Assembly (NCBI GenBank): GCA_037903475.1 | Contig: JBAJFG010000039.1 | Span: forward strand, 930,001-994,000 | DNA length: 64,000 nucleotides | Reading direction: 5' to 3' | DNA from: Ancylostoma caninum | Lineage: Eukaryota > Nematoda > Chromadorea > Rhabditida > Ancylostomatidae | Part shown: in pieces, positions 1 to 12,199 of the stretch | Layout: every line of letters begins with the position of its first letter | Position numbering within the stretch: position 1 is the stretch's first letter | The notes under the pieces: generated by a model | Told to the model about the DNA's origin: nothing | Seen by the model: only the letters and a program-made list of their open reading frames with translations | The model's database searches: none | Translations under genes and position numbers: made by a program

Positions 1-865
1 GTTGAGTGCAGTTGCGAAACAATTTTTTAATGGTCGTATGACATTCCTTCGTTGTAAAATAACACGCGAAATTCTGCTAACAAAAATTGAAAGGATCCAG
101 AATCCTGCAGGTAGTTAAAGAACCTTAAAGGCAAGGTCCAAGCCAAATTTCATCTCCCGGTACTCTGCTGAATTCCTCGTCTACGGCAACGCCATGGACG
201 GAAACAATCGAAAGTTCCCCGAAAAAAGCCTCACAAAGAAAGCTTTCCTTCCCCCCAATTTCGGAGTAGCGTTTGCGGGATCGCGGCGTCCGTGCTTCCA
301 AATGACGTTATACAGCACGCCCTACATGTTGTCTGCTGTGGCGTCGTAGGACAAAATTCATATTCAAAGCACCGGTGATCCATTTGATGAGGTGGGGATG
401 GTTTCATGAAGTGTTCGTTGGGCTGCATGTATCTGGAGCGTCCATCGTTGTTCATTATGCACGGGCGCGGCGTTTGTTGACTGGAGCATGTTTTCCTACG
501 ACCACCGTAATCCTCGGACGTTCTATCCCATATCTAGCGATAGAGCTTACAGTCGGGTCCGGCAGCCACTGCAAATGGGCGCCGGCGGGCGCCGGCCGCC
601 GCCACCCTCCTGCGCCCCCGTATTAATGAGCTATAAATCATTCGAGCTTGGGAGGAAGCGAAGAAAAATACAATTTTAGTCCATAGTAGACAGAGTACAG
701 TGGATAAGTTAAGGCCATAAAGCAGGGGACCATTTTCACAACTTTCACGATTTTCATTTTTGTGATTTCCATAGGGAAAGATTTCTGAATACACAATAAG
801 CGAAGCCAACTCTTTCATTTTCTGCTATAGCTATATTTGCTGCTTTGCGAATACAAAAACGGCCG

Positions 866-979
866 TTATTCTTCTATAGATGGACACAGTACTTCAGTTA
901 TCCCATCTGAATAATAAAGCTCATCCAATTCGGGATCCTCAGAAATAATTGAAATCCGTATAAATTGTTCCATATCCAT
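866..979 (-). CDS. Short conserved ORF (37 codons) inside composite element copy 1
   Basis: The frame opens [10 protein letters not shown] and ends CPSIEE before TAA. The protein is predicted to be the same as in copy 4. It is too short for any family assignment. It could be a remnant of a captured host exon or of the element's own ancestral protein. Confidence 0.3.
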   Translation of the reverse strand: MDMEQFIRISIISEDPELDELYYSDGITEVLCPSIEE

Positions 980-1222
980 TGCGAAATAGTTCTACCGCTG
1001 TCATTTATCTTTCGTGAAGCACTCCTTTACGGCGGAGTTACTCTCTCCCGGTTTCCCTCAACTTTGAAAAAGTGGTTTTTCACTATTACTTACACTTACA
1101 CTTATCAAAGTTTATCTTCGAAATTTATGCAAAACGTTGCCGGATGCCTTCCTGGACTACCCGAAGGAGATCACGGGGGACGTTCCAAGCAGTGAACCCC
1201 AAACACTGCGATACTTAACTCT

Positions 1223-1440
1223 GGATCTCCAGCGGAGTGGAACCAGCGATAGGGACAGATTGCAATCTGCCACTCAAACCACTGAGCCATCCGGGCTACT
1301 TTTTATGTTGGAGTTTGTTAGATAACTGCAGCAGCAGTAGGCAGCATACTATATGTATTTGCAAAACGGGGCACAGGGCAGGATTCGATCCCCTGACCAC
1401 CACAACGTCGACCATTCGCTCAACCCACTGAGCTATGCGC
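1223..1440 (-). other. Pair of tRNA-like modules in element copy 1
   Basis: On the minus strand the first module (1440-1367) contains a box A-like TAGCTCAGTGGG and a box B-like GGATCGAATCC. The second (1297-1223) contains TGGCTCAGTGG and GGTTCCACTCC around an anticodon-arm-like hairpin GCAGA/TCTGT. Spacing matches tRNA genes, but acceptor stems do not pair, so these are tRNA-derived sequences and not functional tRNA genes. Confidence 0.6.
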
Positions 1441-1750
1441 GCACGCTATGCAAGATACAAATGGTGTCCGCAATTACTTACACCTACACTTATCATAGTT
1501 TATCTTCGAAATTTAGGTGAAAAGGGAGTTGGGTGGGGCCACTCCTGTGAAGCCTAAGCCTAAGCTTTAAACCCATTCTTAAGCATAGGGTTAGGCTTAT
1601 CTACCCTGTCTACTATGGACTAAAATTGTATTTTTCTTTGCTTTCTCCCAAGCTCGAGTGATTTAAAGCTCATTAATGCCGGGGCGCCGGAGGGTGGCGG
1701 CGGCCGGCGCCCGCCGGCGCCCATTTGCAGTGGCTGCCGGACCGGACTGT

Positions 1751-2769
1751 GCCTCCACATCGCTATCTCCAGGCCAACCAGGCCTTTGAGTGATATCCTA
1801 GAGATAACGATATGAAGTGTTGGTAAGCGTTGCAGAAATCGGCACGGCTTTCCAACAGGATCATTACCTCCGAACGAAAAACCTTTTTTCACATTCTCCG
1901 ATTGTTTTTTTTTCATACAATACGCATATTAATCTCTAATGCTCTATAGAACCTATAGCCGATGGTCTACACGGAGCGCTGCGTGTGCGTCGCTGTGCTT
2001 CGATCTTAGTAGGTCAACACGACCGCCGCTCAGCTGAAAAGGCGCGAAACAACGTGGGAGATAGAGGACTGTCATTATCAATCAGTATCGGTCCACCACT
2101 GCTATACAAAGTAGGAAACTGTGTGAAATCAGGAACTGTGCTGTAAAATCCTTATGTAACTATAAGTATAATCGATGATCAGCGTTCTTACGCATCTAAG
2201 AGTCGCTCGCGTTGATCTACCACAACGGAAACCGCGACGCGCACGTGCCGCAGTCTTCTCTGATGAATTTTGACCATTCTGTGTATAGAAACTAGTGGCA
2301 ACGGATACATATGTAATGATTTTTCCTTTTCACGGCTAAATACCTTCGATCCAGGCCATAGGTTTCCAGGGTTACCACAATTGTGTAGGAAAAAATGTTG
2401 CATCCTTGCAGCGGCGGTTTCATTATCCAGCTATTCTTGTCAGTGATATTTTGCACATTCTCATGACATGTATTATATATTACTTGTTGAATATAAAATT
2501 TAATTATATATTTGCAAAAAGTTCTTACGGCCACATTAGTTCATCACGCTCAAGGCTTCTAAGCATAAATTATTTTGCAAATTTTTGATGAGATGAATTT
2601 GGTTCAAACCAAGCAGAGTTGGAGAACATGCCAAGAAGAAAATCAGAACAGCATTGAAATGACTCGTGGTCCCTTTCACATATACTGAGCAAATAAACTG
2701 TGTTTGCACATAAACAACACATGTACAAGATTGCAGACCAACCAAATCGCGGGACCCGACCACATCCTG
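1751..2769. other. Unassigned intergenic DNA
   Basis: I see no supportable gene. A short CpG-rich patch lies at about 1965-2040 and 2205-2250; the rest is AT-rich with only short, domain-free open frames. Confidence 0.5.
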
Positions 2770-3000
2770 GATAGTTGTTGCCCCGGCGGATTCCCCGCCA
2801 AGGCTTTCCAAAATTGAACGAGCTGACACGCAAAAACTGCGGTCAGAACGCGAAGTACCTCAAACAAGGTCTAAATAGACACTAACGAAGCCCCGCTCGT
2901 CGGGGGCAACCAAGTCTGCTCCGTATAATTCGCGGGCAAAGTATCTTTGATGACACGTGGCCTATAAAATTTCGGTTCAGAACATGTGAAGGCATGTTTT
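2770..3000 (+). repeat. Diverged dispersed repeat, copy A (partner at about 38925-39120)
   Basis: The block shares ordered similarity with 38925-39120: AAGGCTTTCCAAAATTG versus AGGCTTTCAAAATTGG, then GGTCAGAAC, ACCTCAA and AAGGTCT, then CGCGGG and GATG-CAC strings in the same order. Both copies have the same orientation. No coding potential or terminal repeats were recognised. Confidence 0.5.
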
Positions 3001-5013
3001 GGCGCCTCTATAAGACAAGTAGGATCATGTTGGACTTGTTAACACTCGTATTAGACAATAGAATTGATTTTGTGGAGATCAAGGCCACCAGGGGCTTCTG
3101 CTTTTTGATCTATTAGCCAATCGATATCTTCGAAGCCTAATCATTCGGGGTTTTTTTTTTCAATATTCGCGATTTTCTTCAGCGCAAAATTCAATTCATG
3201 TGAAGAATTCCGGTCCGAATCCTTCTTTGAAGATACGGGACCGAGTTGTTCATTAGAATATAGCTCAGGTAAGGCTTATTCATTAATTTTCAGATTTTTT
3301 TTTGTAAAATATGCTTTTGTTGGTTAGCAGAGCTTATGCTAAGTATCGTTTTCTTTTCTTCTATTCCAGAATCAGAATCCTTTTTTGTTTGTTTTTGTTT
3401 CGAACAAGTGCGTTCTCGAACCTGTTGTACTTCTCGAAAGGATAGACGGATTCCTGGCTGCAGAATCGCGACAGGACCTGAACGAAGGATGCGGCAAGAG
3501 CACGCGCGCCGCAAGTGTGAGCGTCGAGTAGGTCTCGCAGCGATTCTGCGGCAGCGACGCATTTGAACACAAAATGACGGGAACGCCGTTTAAATGGGCC
3601 AATCGTAGAGCAGTTTTCCCTCCCCTTGATGCGATTTGAAATCAACGGTGAACGTCCTGATCTATGAACGCGTATTCTAATAATAGAGGCAAAGGATTCT
3701 CTTGGAAATTTCCACACAGGGGACATTTATGACTAGTATGTTCATGTGGCAGGATAAAGATGTACATAATTAGATCCGTGAACAAGAGGATTAGGAAAAT
3801 TCTCGAAAGAAAGAGGAAGGAAGCAGCAGGGCGCGTGCACAGATGACCGAGAATCCTGAAACATTCCGAAGAGCTCAAGGCTCGAAAGTGAGTGAGGAGG
3901 GAGCCAAGGAAGAAACGGGAGAAAAGATTAAATGGCGGAATATGCGTTTGTATGCAAGTGTTTGGTTTTTACAGGATTTGCAGTTCCAAAGGTTTACAGG
4001 ATTCGCTGGAGAAGAAAATGTTTTGGAGAGCAGTTGGGAAGCTTCTGCAGGGCAAAATCGGATTTGTGTTAAACCCTAAAACCCGAAAAGAAAACTGAAC
4101 GGGTTTCCCAAGTAAGGCTATGCATTTCGGTCAATTTTACAGTATGTCTCTGGATTCAGAAGATTTAGCAAGTTCTTTACGCATTCATATCAAGAAGTTT
4201 CTGGGAGGTTTTCATCCTGAAGATCTGTACAACAACCTCCAAGAAAACAAGCATTTCGATGACTTCCTTAAACAAATGTAGGGGCAAGAAGTGGACATGA
4301 TAGATCAGCCGAAATCTTCCCACTCTTTTCGAGAAAATCCTAGAAGCTTTTCATCCCAGAAATTGGAAAAAATTTCAGCTTTTCGAGTATTTCAAAAAAA
4401 AAAAAGCTCCGAGGAAGCGAAGGATTTCTGCGGACTTAAGAACGGACTGCTCGAAGAAAATTCCTAAGTCATTCCTTGTTACGAGCCAATTTCAATAGAA
4501 ATCCAGGAGAATGTGAGAAAACTCGTGAAACATGTGATATGGCTGTGGCAATGGCTGTGATCCTTGCCGATTTCACTGGGCACGTGGTGGGCCGTGTGTC
4601 ATTCGCGGATGTCAGCATGTCATACAGCCAATGATCCACCTACTCGTTATCTTTTGCTGTCATCACTGCTTTAGATCAGTAGCTGGTGACTAATCTGTGA
4701 TCCTGGAGCTGGGGAAATTTCCAGGATTCTGGAGAATCTCCTACGGTTTAAAGAAGTAGTAATAAAAGCACATAAAAATGCAGAAATCCAACTGCATAGG
4801 CCAAAATATTACCTGTAGGATTGCGAATGGCGCTACTGCGGGTGCTTTATTGTTGCTATACTACTATAAAATTACTTTACTAATACACTAATGCTGTTCT
4901 ATAATGTTTAAATCACCACAAACCTGCCAGGATATTTGATGAGTCAAATTTAGCCGTGACTCAGGAGACTGACTGCACGGAGTGAATAAGCAAGCTTCAA
5001 AAAGTAAAATTGT
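3001..5013. other. Intergenic DNA, nothing recognised
   Basis: Open frames here (for example 3361-3726 minus and 3843-4079 plus) are short, mutually overlapping on both strands and without domains, membrane segments or convincing splice sites. Confidence 0.5.
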
Positions 5014-5343
5014 ATGGAAATTGGTGCAGAATTACGTCATTCTAAATGTTTTGATCCTGAAAAAAATGGGGAGGAGCAAGCAGGGCAAGAACTTCTCAAC
5101 AGAAATGACCACGAAAATGTTCACTCATTCATGAAAGGGCCAGGAAAACTGAAAATTTTTCCCGAGTCTCCCAATAACGACAATTCAGAAGCACTTTCAG
5201 CCTGGAAATATCCACAGGATTTCCTGAAGCGCCTGGTTTTTACTAATTCACAGCCTCTGGATGCCCTTGTAAGGACGACACGCGATGCCGCCGGAGTTCT
5301 ATTCAGCTTCGGAAGACAAAAACCGCAATATGTAACTAAATGA
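5014..5343 (+). CDS. Unsupported 109-codon open frame
   Basis: A methionine-started frame with polar composition and no recognised domain. It is followed 14 bases later by another frame (5358-5765) in a different phase. It is longer than most background frames here, but no splice sites, homology or UTR signals support it. Chance is the default explanation. Confidence 0.12.
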   Translation: MEIGAELRHSKCFDPEKNGEEQAGQELLNRNDHENVHSFMKGPGKLKIFPESPNNDNSEALSAWKYPQDFLKRLVFTNSQPLDALVRTTRDAAGVLFSFGRQKPQYVTK

Positions 5344-5357
5344 TTCGCTCGTAGTCG

Positions 5358-5765
5358 TTGTCTAGTCGATTTCTACTCAGGAAGGAAATTAGTCGAAAAA
5401 ATAATATAAAACTTAAAAGAACAGGAAGTAAGACAGTTACGGTGGAGGAAATTGCCCCGTTATTGGTGAATGCTTCTGACCAAACACCTCTAGGAAGTCT
5501 TTCCACGAACCAAACCGCTAACAACGTCAATCCAAACTTCCTTCTCATTCAATCGCCTTTCCTCGGTAACACCAACAACCAAGGTCAAATTACCGTATCC
5601 GGGGAACAATTTTCGTCAATTTGCGGTACCGGAAATCTGAGAAACAAATTTCAAGGAACCCTTTTCACTACCAATGGCTATAATAGATGTTTTCGCCAGG
5701 GGGTCTCACATCCAGAAAATCCAATGTCACCTGCAGCACTTCCGGATGGAGTGCAGAACTCGTGA
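5358..5765 (+). CDS. Unsupported 135-codon open frame
   Basis: A frame rich in Asn, Thr, Gly and Ser over residues ~30-100, with no signal peptide, membrane segment or known motif. It follows the 5014-5343 frame closely on the same strand. It could be an exon of an unrecognised gene, a relic of a repeat, or chance. Confidence 0.15.
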   Translation: MSSRFLLRKEISRKNNIKLKRTGSKTVTVEEIAPLLVNASDQTPLGSLSTNQTANNVNPNFLLIQSPFLGNTNNQGQITVSGEQFSSICGTGNLRNKFQGTLFTTNGYNRCFRQGVSHPENPMSPAALPDGVQNS

Positions 5766-6184
5766 CGGATGATGCTAGGGTATACATATGTGCATGGAGA
5801 TTACCCCCTGTTTATTATTCTTTGTTGCCTGAGATGCCTGTGGTGAATCAGAGGCGGAAATTAGTAAAGTTATGCGCTCAATCCTTGGAAACATCGATTG
5901 CATGGATATAAAAGGACACAGGTGGTGGTGACAGATGGAAAGATGACGCAAGTGTGGATATGAACATCCTTAATTACCCATCCAGATATAGATATACCAA
6001 ATAATATTTCTGCAGCAGTAACTTTTTATATTTGGACACCCACTCGTAAAGCCATGCCTTTTTTTTTTTGGTATCCATTTGGAACTCCCCGCGTATTTAT
6101 TTGTTCATGGATGAGCCACTTATGTTTGTGGATGCGGAAGTGTTGAATCCGAAATTTCTAAAGGAATCCGGGCTTTGCAGCATA

Positions 6185-6620
6185 TTATGTACCATCTAGG
6201 TTGGGTAACCATAAGGTAAATACCCTTAAGGGGGAAAGGTATAGGTGTAGAGGCTACAGAATTTCAGAAGACAGTGACTTCTCAGTCGTACCCCGAATCC
6301 ACCCATAGGTAAAAACTGAGCCTGGATGCATCATCAATATTACCCACGGTAGACGGATTGACGCCCGTGCCAATGATGGGTAAAATTGTGTGGTGCTAAC
6401 ACCTTTACCCTGGGTAATCGCAATGCTGCATGAGGACTCTAATGTGTATGAGATTACCCATCCCTCCCATCATTGGAAGGACGGGTAATCTCATGCCCAT
6501 TCGTAGCGCCTAGGTATAGCAACGTCACGTATTGGTAAACATGTTTCTGGCAACCACGTAAACAGTGAATTTGTGCACGTTTACAGGATTACCATGGGTG
6601 ATCTCAGCGATACATCGGGC
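6185..6620. repeat. TTACCC/GGGTAA-rich block with a 12-bp perfect inverted repeat
   Basis: GGGTAA or its complement recurs about every 30-60 bases. A perfect hairpin is formed by ATGAGATTACCC (6448-6459) and GGGTAATCTCAT (6483-6494). Related strings occur at 12130-12195, 17640-17830 and 47600-47770, suggesting copies of an old fold-back repeat. Confidence 0.45.
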
Positions 6621-7249
6621 CCATTTCTGAAGAGGATGTTATAGAAGTGTTTAATCCTATTCCGGAATCGCATATCCTATGTGTCACAAGTGTTTATCCA
6701 CTACCGGAAGGAGCAGTGTCAAAGATCTGTGCATGGATTTTTGACGTCGAGAATCCACATCAAATACTCAGGATATTTTTTTATTGCGAGGGAAAAGTGT
6801 TGGAAATCCAGAAGATCAGAATCGGTTTATGGATCCCTTAAGGGTGAATGGTATAGTAGGAAAGATGTTTACGCGTCAACGACAATCGGCCATATCAGGC
6901 TGAGGTAAACATCAACTCGCGAAAATCGATGTTTAACGAGGTACGAAAGACAATTGGGAAGAATTTCCCGCCGCCAGCCAGCCAGCCAGCTGCCTTGTTC
7001 GGCGAAATATGTATGTGAAAACACGTGCTTAGCCGTGATTGCATTCGCCCGGCTCCGAAGTGTCCCACACTCGTCTGCATATGCTCATCCATAAGTCGTC
7101 GACAAGGTCGACAAAACTGCGCCCTGGGTCATGCGATGGGAAACGCGGCGTGGGCAAATGTCTGGAATGCTCGGATTTTGCTGGAGTTGTTTGTCCCGAA
7201 TTGTTGAGAATTTGAGGAGGAGGAGAGGGAGGGGGGTGCCTTAAGAATT

Positions 7250-7680
7250 ATTCTACCCGGAATTTCTTATATTAAATAGCATGATACCGTCAAGAAGCTA
7301 TTTAATGGTCTAATATATGATATATTACTAGGTCCAATTTATACCACTCAAATCCATTAGATGTCAAATATAATTATAGATTCACTAATAAATAGTATAT
7401 ACATGTGGTGATTATTATTTCTATATTATATTGTACCTATCCATATTATTTGAATATATGTACCATATGTAATATTTATTCACTCAATTATTCCTTACAC
7501 TGTAACGGTTTTATAGTGCTCTATCCTGCCTTATATTGCTTGTTATACACTCTTATACAGAATATGTATTAATTCCTAATATATATTAGCCAAGATTTAA
7601 AAGCAAGCACACACATATATAGGTATTATATTAGGTCATCAAGAATTACATTAATAGTTTGCACCAAAAAAACCCCGAAA
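7250..7680. other. Very AT-rich, tract without genes
   Basis: Dominated by TATAT/ATTAT strings with almost no G or C runs. No open frame, tandem unit or terminal repeat was seen. Confidence 0.5.
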
Positions 7681-7689
7681 ATTAACCTA

Positions 7690-9849
7690 GTTTTTGCATG
7701 AATTCTGCGAGAAAGTGTGGGGAAAATAAGCGGGATTTAAGTGGAACGTAAGCGGAATCCACGTGATTTAGTAGTAATTGTGCTCAAAATGCATAAATCA
7801 AGAGAAATAACAACTGTTTTCATCTTGAACTATACTTAGGTCAAGAAAAAAACTATGAACAACCCTATGAATTGTTGATTCTATCAAAAATTAAAATTTC
7901 TGAAGCCGATTCGAATGTTCGAATACTCGATAAGAGCAGAGCACTGTAGATCTGCTTGCATTTCCAGGACGGCGCTGCTTTATCCTATTCGAGCATTCGA
8001 ATTTTCTCACCTAGTCAAGTCGTATATTCGAATAGAAACATATCTAACACACTACTCAGTGCTTACTATTAGTATATTACTTGAGTATTCAATGACAGAT
8101 TTTACTAATTGATACTCAGTAGATATCTCTCGAGGCTCAGTTTCTCATTCCTAATTTTTTCTTCAATGTTTACACTAATAATGATAGGCCAATAATAGCA
8201 CTTTTTCTTCAAAAACACGAAATCCAGCAGTTTCAGGATATTACCAATAGTATTCTCGACAAGTCCAATTCGAAGTCAACTATAAATCCTTGTCCTTGCT
8301 GATTTCTTTCCCGACGGCCTAGGAGTTATTGAAAATGTTGCAAGAGTGCTAAAGGCTTCCCAACCCATAGATTATGCCTGGGAATGTTCAGCTCTTGCAA
8401 TTCAATTACGTCTTCATTACCTTTTTCTGAATTTCCACCATAGTGCCAGTTGCCGATGGAAGCAAGTTTTAATTTGAGCGTAGGAATGGAAGAATAAGAG
8501 CAGAAAAAGTGGAATTTCATCAATATTAGAGCGACGTCAATTGCATCTGATGAGAAGAAGCCTGCAAATATCCTCAAAAATGCATTAGATGACATACAAG
8601 CCCACGGAAGGGAAGAAAAGGAGTGTGGATGCAATCTGTAACTATAGATGGACTGAAGATTCATCCTGTTATACATTTTTGGGATGCAGATACTTGTCTT
8701 CTGAGATGCGCGCAGATAGTTGCAAGCAAAAGAAAATAGAGAAAGGAGATACAGGTAACTGATTAAAATTTCAGGAAAAATGTAGTTCCCGAAGTGAAAA
8801 CTGCTTTCGAAGGTCATGTGAATCCATACATACAAGTGTTGTATGTGAACGCAGAAAACATCAAAACAAATAATACAACGAGGTAATGAAAACTGTTAAA
8901 GCAATACTACATCAAGAAACATGCTGGGAGGGGGTGGAGTGAGGGGAATGGGATTATAAGCACTATACATACATATATTGCATACTTGTCATGAGCAGGG
9001 TCAAGGATTTAAGTTAAACCCCACGTGAGGCTTCCTTAAAGACAGCACTCGCGATAAAAAACGTTGTCGATTTTCTCATGAAATTCTACTCTGGAGGCTA
9101 CTTTTGTGCCCTTAGTAGAGAAAAGACCATCGAAAAAGGCAAGGTTTGCGCGAAATACTATGTTGTAATTTGCCAATACATGACCATTTGTACGAGATCT
9201 ATCGCCTGAGATGGGTGTCATCGCAGAGCTGCGGAACGGATCACCACTATAGGAAAATCCTGATCGATCCTGTATCAGCTGAGAAACACAGCCGCACACG
9301 GTCAGAGAGAATGGGGCGGGGCTGAGCGTACTGGCCGCATTTGTACATGCATACGAGTTTTATTACTCGAGTAACTGCAGGATTTGGAGAGATTCCTTTT
9401 GCAGTTACAGTCCAATTGATGGCATCTTTGAAATGAGTGCGAATTCGAGGAAACTTTTTTTCAGCGTGAGTGCTGCCTTTAAGCTTAAAAGCAAAAAGAA
9501 TCGCTGTTTGATTATCAGAAATATCCCTAAGCGTCTGTAGTTATTATGGGATTTCATGGAACTAATAAGTTATTGGGGCATACTAGTAAACGAAGCAAAA
9601 TTTGCCAACTAATTGGTGAATAGCAGTTCAAAAAAAAACTTGACCAAACTGATAAGTCCAGGACCACACAGGACATCCAGCATTCACATGATAACCACAC
9701 AGGGCATCCAGCATTCCTATCACTCCAGGCTATCTCCTAGCTTTTTTCTCCGGGACTCCGCCCCGGACATCGTGCACGGACTCGTACAGACTTTCTCCGG
9801 AAATCGCTGCCGAGGCGTGATTCATTTCCAGACCAGTCAATTCAAGTCC
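7690..9849. other. Intergenic DNA; one isolated 169-codon frame not accepted
   Basis: The minus frame 8326-8835 is the longest non-repeat frame in this part but has no domain, no cysteine or charge pattern, and no splice or UTR evidence. The remainder is unremarkable. Confidence 0.45.
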
Positions 9850-10095
9850 TACATAGATATTCGGTGAAATGTGCGCATCAAACGCGCGTCAGACGTACGC
9901 ACGCATTTATTTACAAAGAATTTTTTTACAAAACTGGGCAGCACGACATGCTCATCCTGAATGGAAACGGCAAGAGGTGTTTGCGAATAGCTGCGAGGAC
10001 GTTAGCGCTTCCGTATGGTCTGCGTACGAGCTGCGTCAAGTCTATCCCTCATCATATGGATGCCTGAGCTTCAAACCAACGCATCTAGTATAAAT
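9850..10095 (+). mobile_element. CpG-rich MITE-like element, copy A (partner 58103-58340)
   Basis: It shares with the 58.1-kb copy, in order: a CGCGTCAG/CGCATCAG-type CpG-rich left part, a T-run followed by AAACTGGGCA versus GACTGGGCAA, an ACATG-TCATCCT block, a GCGAGG block, CTCATCAT, and a right end CGCATCTAGTAT versus CGCATCCAGTAT. No protein is encoded; the overlapping short frames are repeat sequence. Confidence 0.6.
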
Positions 10096-10577
10096 AACCT
10101 TATATAAATCTAGTCTCTGAGAGAGAAGCTCACTCGTGCGCAGGCTAAAACCTCTGTCAGTCAACATCTAAGAAAGGTGCTCAGTAGCCATAGTCGATTT
10201 CAAAAGTCGCGGTTACGCTTGATTTGTCAAGGTTCTTCGTCGATGACTCCATTCCCATCAGGGCTCGCCATGTGATGTCTTCATCAAAGCATATCATTAT
10301 TTATCACTGTATGTTATTAAATGAACTGGGCGTCAGTACAGAAGAAGTGTCTTAACTTACGCCTAGTAGTAGACCTTATCTTGTTGAAAATTTGAGCTAA
10401 ATGGTGGCATTTACCCCGACGTCCCTTAAATAAGCCCTGTTCAATATACATATTGATATGTCGACAGAACATGGCAAGGCTCAAAGATTGTTAGAAGTGG
10501 CGACCACAAGATAACTCGGTAAAATGTCACTTCTGCGAGTTATATCGCGGAGAACGCGATCCAAAAGTTTTGCCCAC

Positions 10578-10653
10578 GTTCCCAAAACATTTTACCATTG
10601 CTGAGGAGATAAAGCTTATCTCAGAGGAATATCAACGCATATGTTTTGGGAAC
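10578..10653. repeat. 13-bp perfect inverted repeat
   Basis: GTTCCCAAAACAT at 10578-10590 is exactly complementary to ATGTTTTGGGAAC at 10641-10653, with a 50-base loop. Confidence 0.8.
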
Positions 10654-10684
10654 CTCACTCAACACAGTATAAAAGGAAACGGCA

Positions 10685-10995
10685 AATGCGCGAATGCGAA
10701 TTGCGATGCTGCGAAAATCTTTTATCCTTTCTCTTTTTTGCGATTGTCTTCTTCATGTATTCCTTTTGCGATTGATCATTTAATATTCTTTCTCATCTTT
10801 ATAGTTTTATATTTGAAATGTATTATGCCTCACTTTATACATGATATTATTTTGCTATGATATTTGCGATCATTTTATTCCACTATTATCATTTATCATC
10901 ATTTCATTAGGATCATTATTATTTGCGAATGAAATACATATTTTTGCGATTGATGAAATTATATTATTTATTGCGAATGTTGCGAATAATATTAT
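10685..10995. other. Cluster of TTGCGA(A/T) and related TGCGAA motifs in AT-rich DNA
   Basis: About nine copies of TTGCGAT, TTGCGAA or TGCGAA occur within 310 bases of otherwise AT-rich, CpG-poor sequence. They are irregularly spaced, so this is not a simple tandem array. It could be a decayed minisatellite or a binding-site cluster. Confidence 0.5.
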
Positions 10996-11089
10996 GAAGC
11001 CACCAATTTGTTATTTTCGAATCGCTCGTGAATTGCTGATTTTAGAAATCTTAAGTAAAGGTTCAGTTACCCAAGTTTGAGGTTACACG

Positions 11090-12130
11090 CCCGCCTGGCA
11101 CGAATTTTGGGTTCACCAGTTGTGGTGCACGGATAGCAAGCCCCTGCCAATCTAGGTTACAGGACTAACCTGAAACTACGTTGGCCAAATTTTCAAGAAA
11201 GAGGTGAAAGTGATGTTAGATCGCACCCAAAACTTGGTCGTGCCTCACTATGAATGCCTATGCCTAATCCTATGATTAAGCATAAGCCTAAGCTTGGACC
11301 TAATTCCAAAACTAAGCCTGGACCGGAGTGCCTCCTACAACCACATTTTCTTTAGGATAAAAATCAAATACTGCTTGAGTATTGAACAGTAATTTGGGAA
11401 AAGAATTACTCTAGGAGCATTTAACAAGAGAGGTTCAGAACACAGACAATATCCTCCAGAGAGCGCCAGAAATGTCATCCTGCTTCTTACTCATCAAATC
11501 CACTGCTCGAGTGCAATCGTCTAATGCTGAGAACTGTGATGGACATTGCTGGATTCCTTTTTCAATTGCACGAATCCTCTGAGACATCATTTGCCCAGAG
11601 AAAAAACTACAATAGCCCGCTTTTCTTGCAATTCTGCACGAATTCATCGAGGATCGGAAGGATATCGAGGAGTTGAGCGAGAGAATTCACACTATGGGAC
11701 ACTTTCACACCCATTCTACCAAACAGTAACTCGAATCTGGGCTTTAAGTGGTTCTAAAGTTCATCTACGCTGCAGAAAAAGGTCCTGAAGAGGGATAAAA
11801 ATTTGAAAGCTAGCCTAACAAAATCTGTTAACAATCTTGGCCAAGACTGTTACATACTAATCACATTATTGTAGACGGCATGTAACAAGACCGGAAGAAG
11901 TGGCGTCAAAAATAACGCTCTAGAGTCATAACCTGCGCCAAATTACCCGGGTAAAAAAACGCGCGTCAACAAGCACATTTTAGGGGCTGAAAACCATGAG
12001 GAAGCCATTTGTTTCACCCATTCCGCCAGCAGAAGATTGGATTTCACGTCAACAATCCCATTTTTGACACTCAAAACCGTGCATAACGAGAATTGGTAAT
12101 GGCAGTGATCAGGGCTATGCTTGTCGGTAC
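11090..12130. other. Intergenic DNA, nothing recognised
   Basis: Contains several AAGCCTAAGC-like strings at 11270-11330, reminiscent of the internal part of the composite element but without its ends. No gene is supportable. Confidence 0.4.
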
Positions 12131-12132
12131 GG

Positions 12133-12194
12133 TAGTTTACCATGGGTATTTCAATAAATTCCATAGTTTACCATGGCTATTTCAATAAATTCTA
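12133..12194 (+). repeat. Tandem duplication, 2 x 31 bp
   Basis: The unit TAGTTTACCATGGGTATTTC... is repeated directly with two mismatches (12133-12163 and 12164-12194). It contains the TTACCATGG string of the TTACCC family. Confidence 0.85.
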
Positions 12195-12199
12195 TGACT

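Larger units (their letters stand above)
548..1750 (-). mobile_element. Composite TIR element, copy 1 (inverted relative to the other three)
   Basis: The left end starts TA/CAGTCGGGTCCGG, followed by a GC-rich stretch and then a conserved block ending near 690. The same block in reverse complement occupies about 1614-1750, so the element is bounded by inverted repeats of roughly 140 bp. A flanking TA and a CAGT...ACTG end are typical of Tc1/mariner-type insertions, although the right flank here reads TG. There is no transposase, so it is non-autonomous. Inside, read on the minus strand, are two tRNA-like modules (1367-1440 and 1223-1297), a GTAAGTGTAAGT-like tract, two TTAGGC-like hexamers near 1551-1570 and a 37-codon frame (866-979). 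Long open frames across it on the plus strand recur only because the repeat recurs. Confidence 0.88.

Noticed and set aside
965..1431. Several 60-100 codon frames that recur almost identically in four places
   Set aside because: They are antisense or off-frame readings of the composite element. Identity reflects repeat copy number, and frames cross the tRNA-like modules and simple repeats.
8326..8835. 169-codon minus-strand frame
   Set aside because: No domain, signal peptide, membrane topology or splice or UTR signal; consistent with chance in AT-rich DNA.
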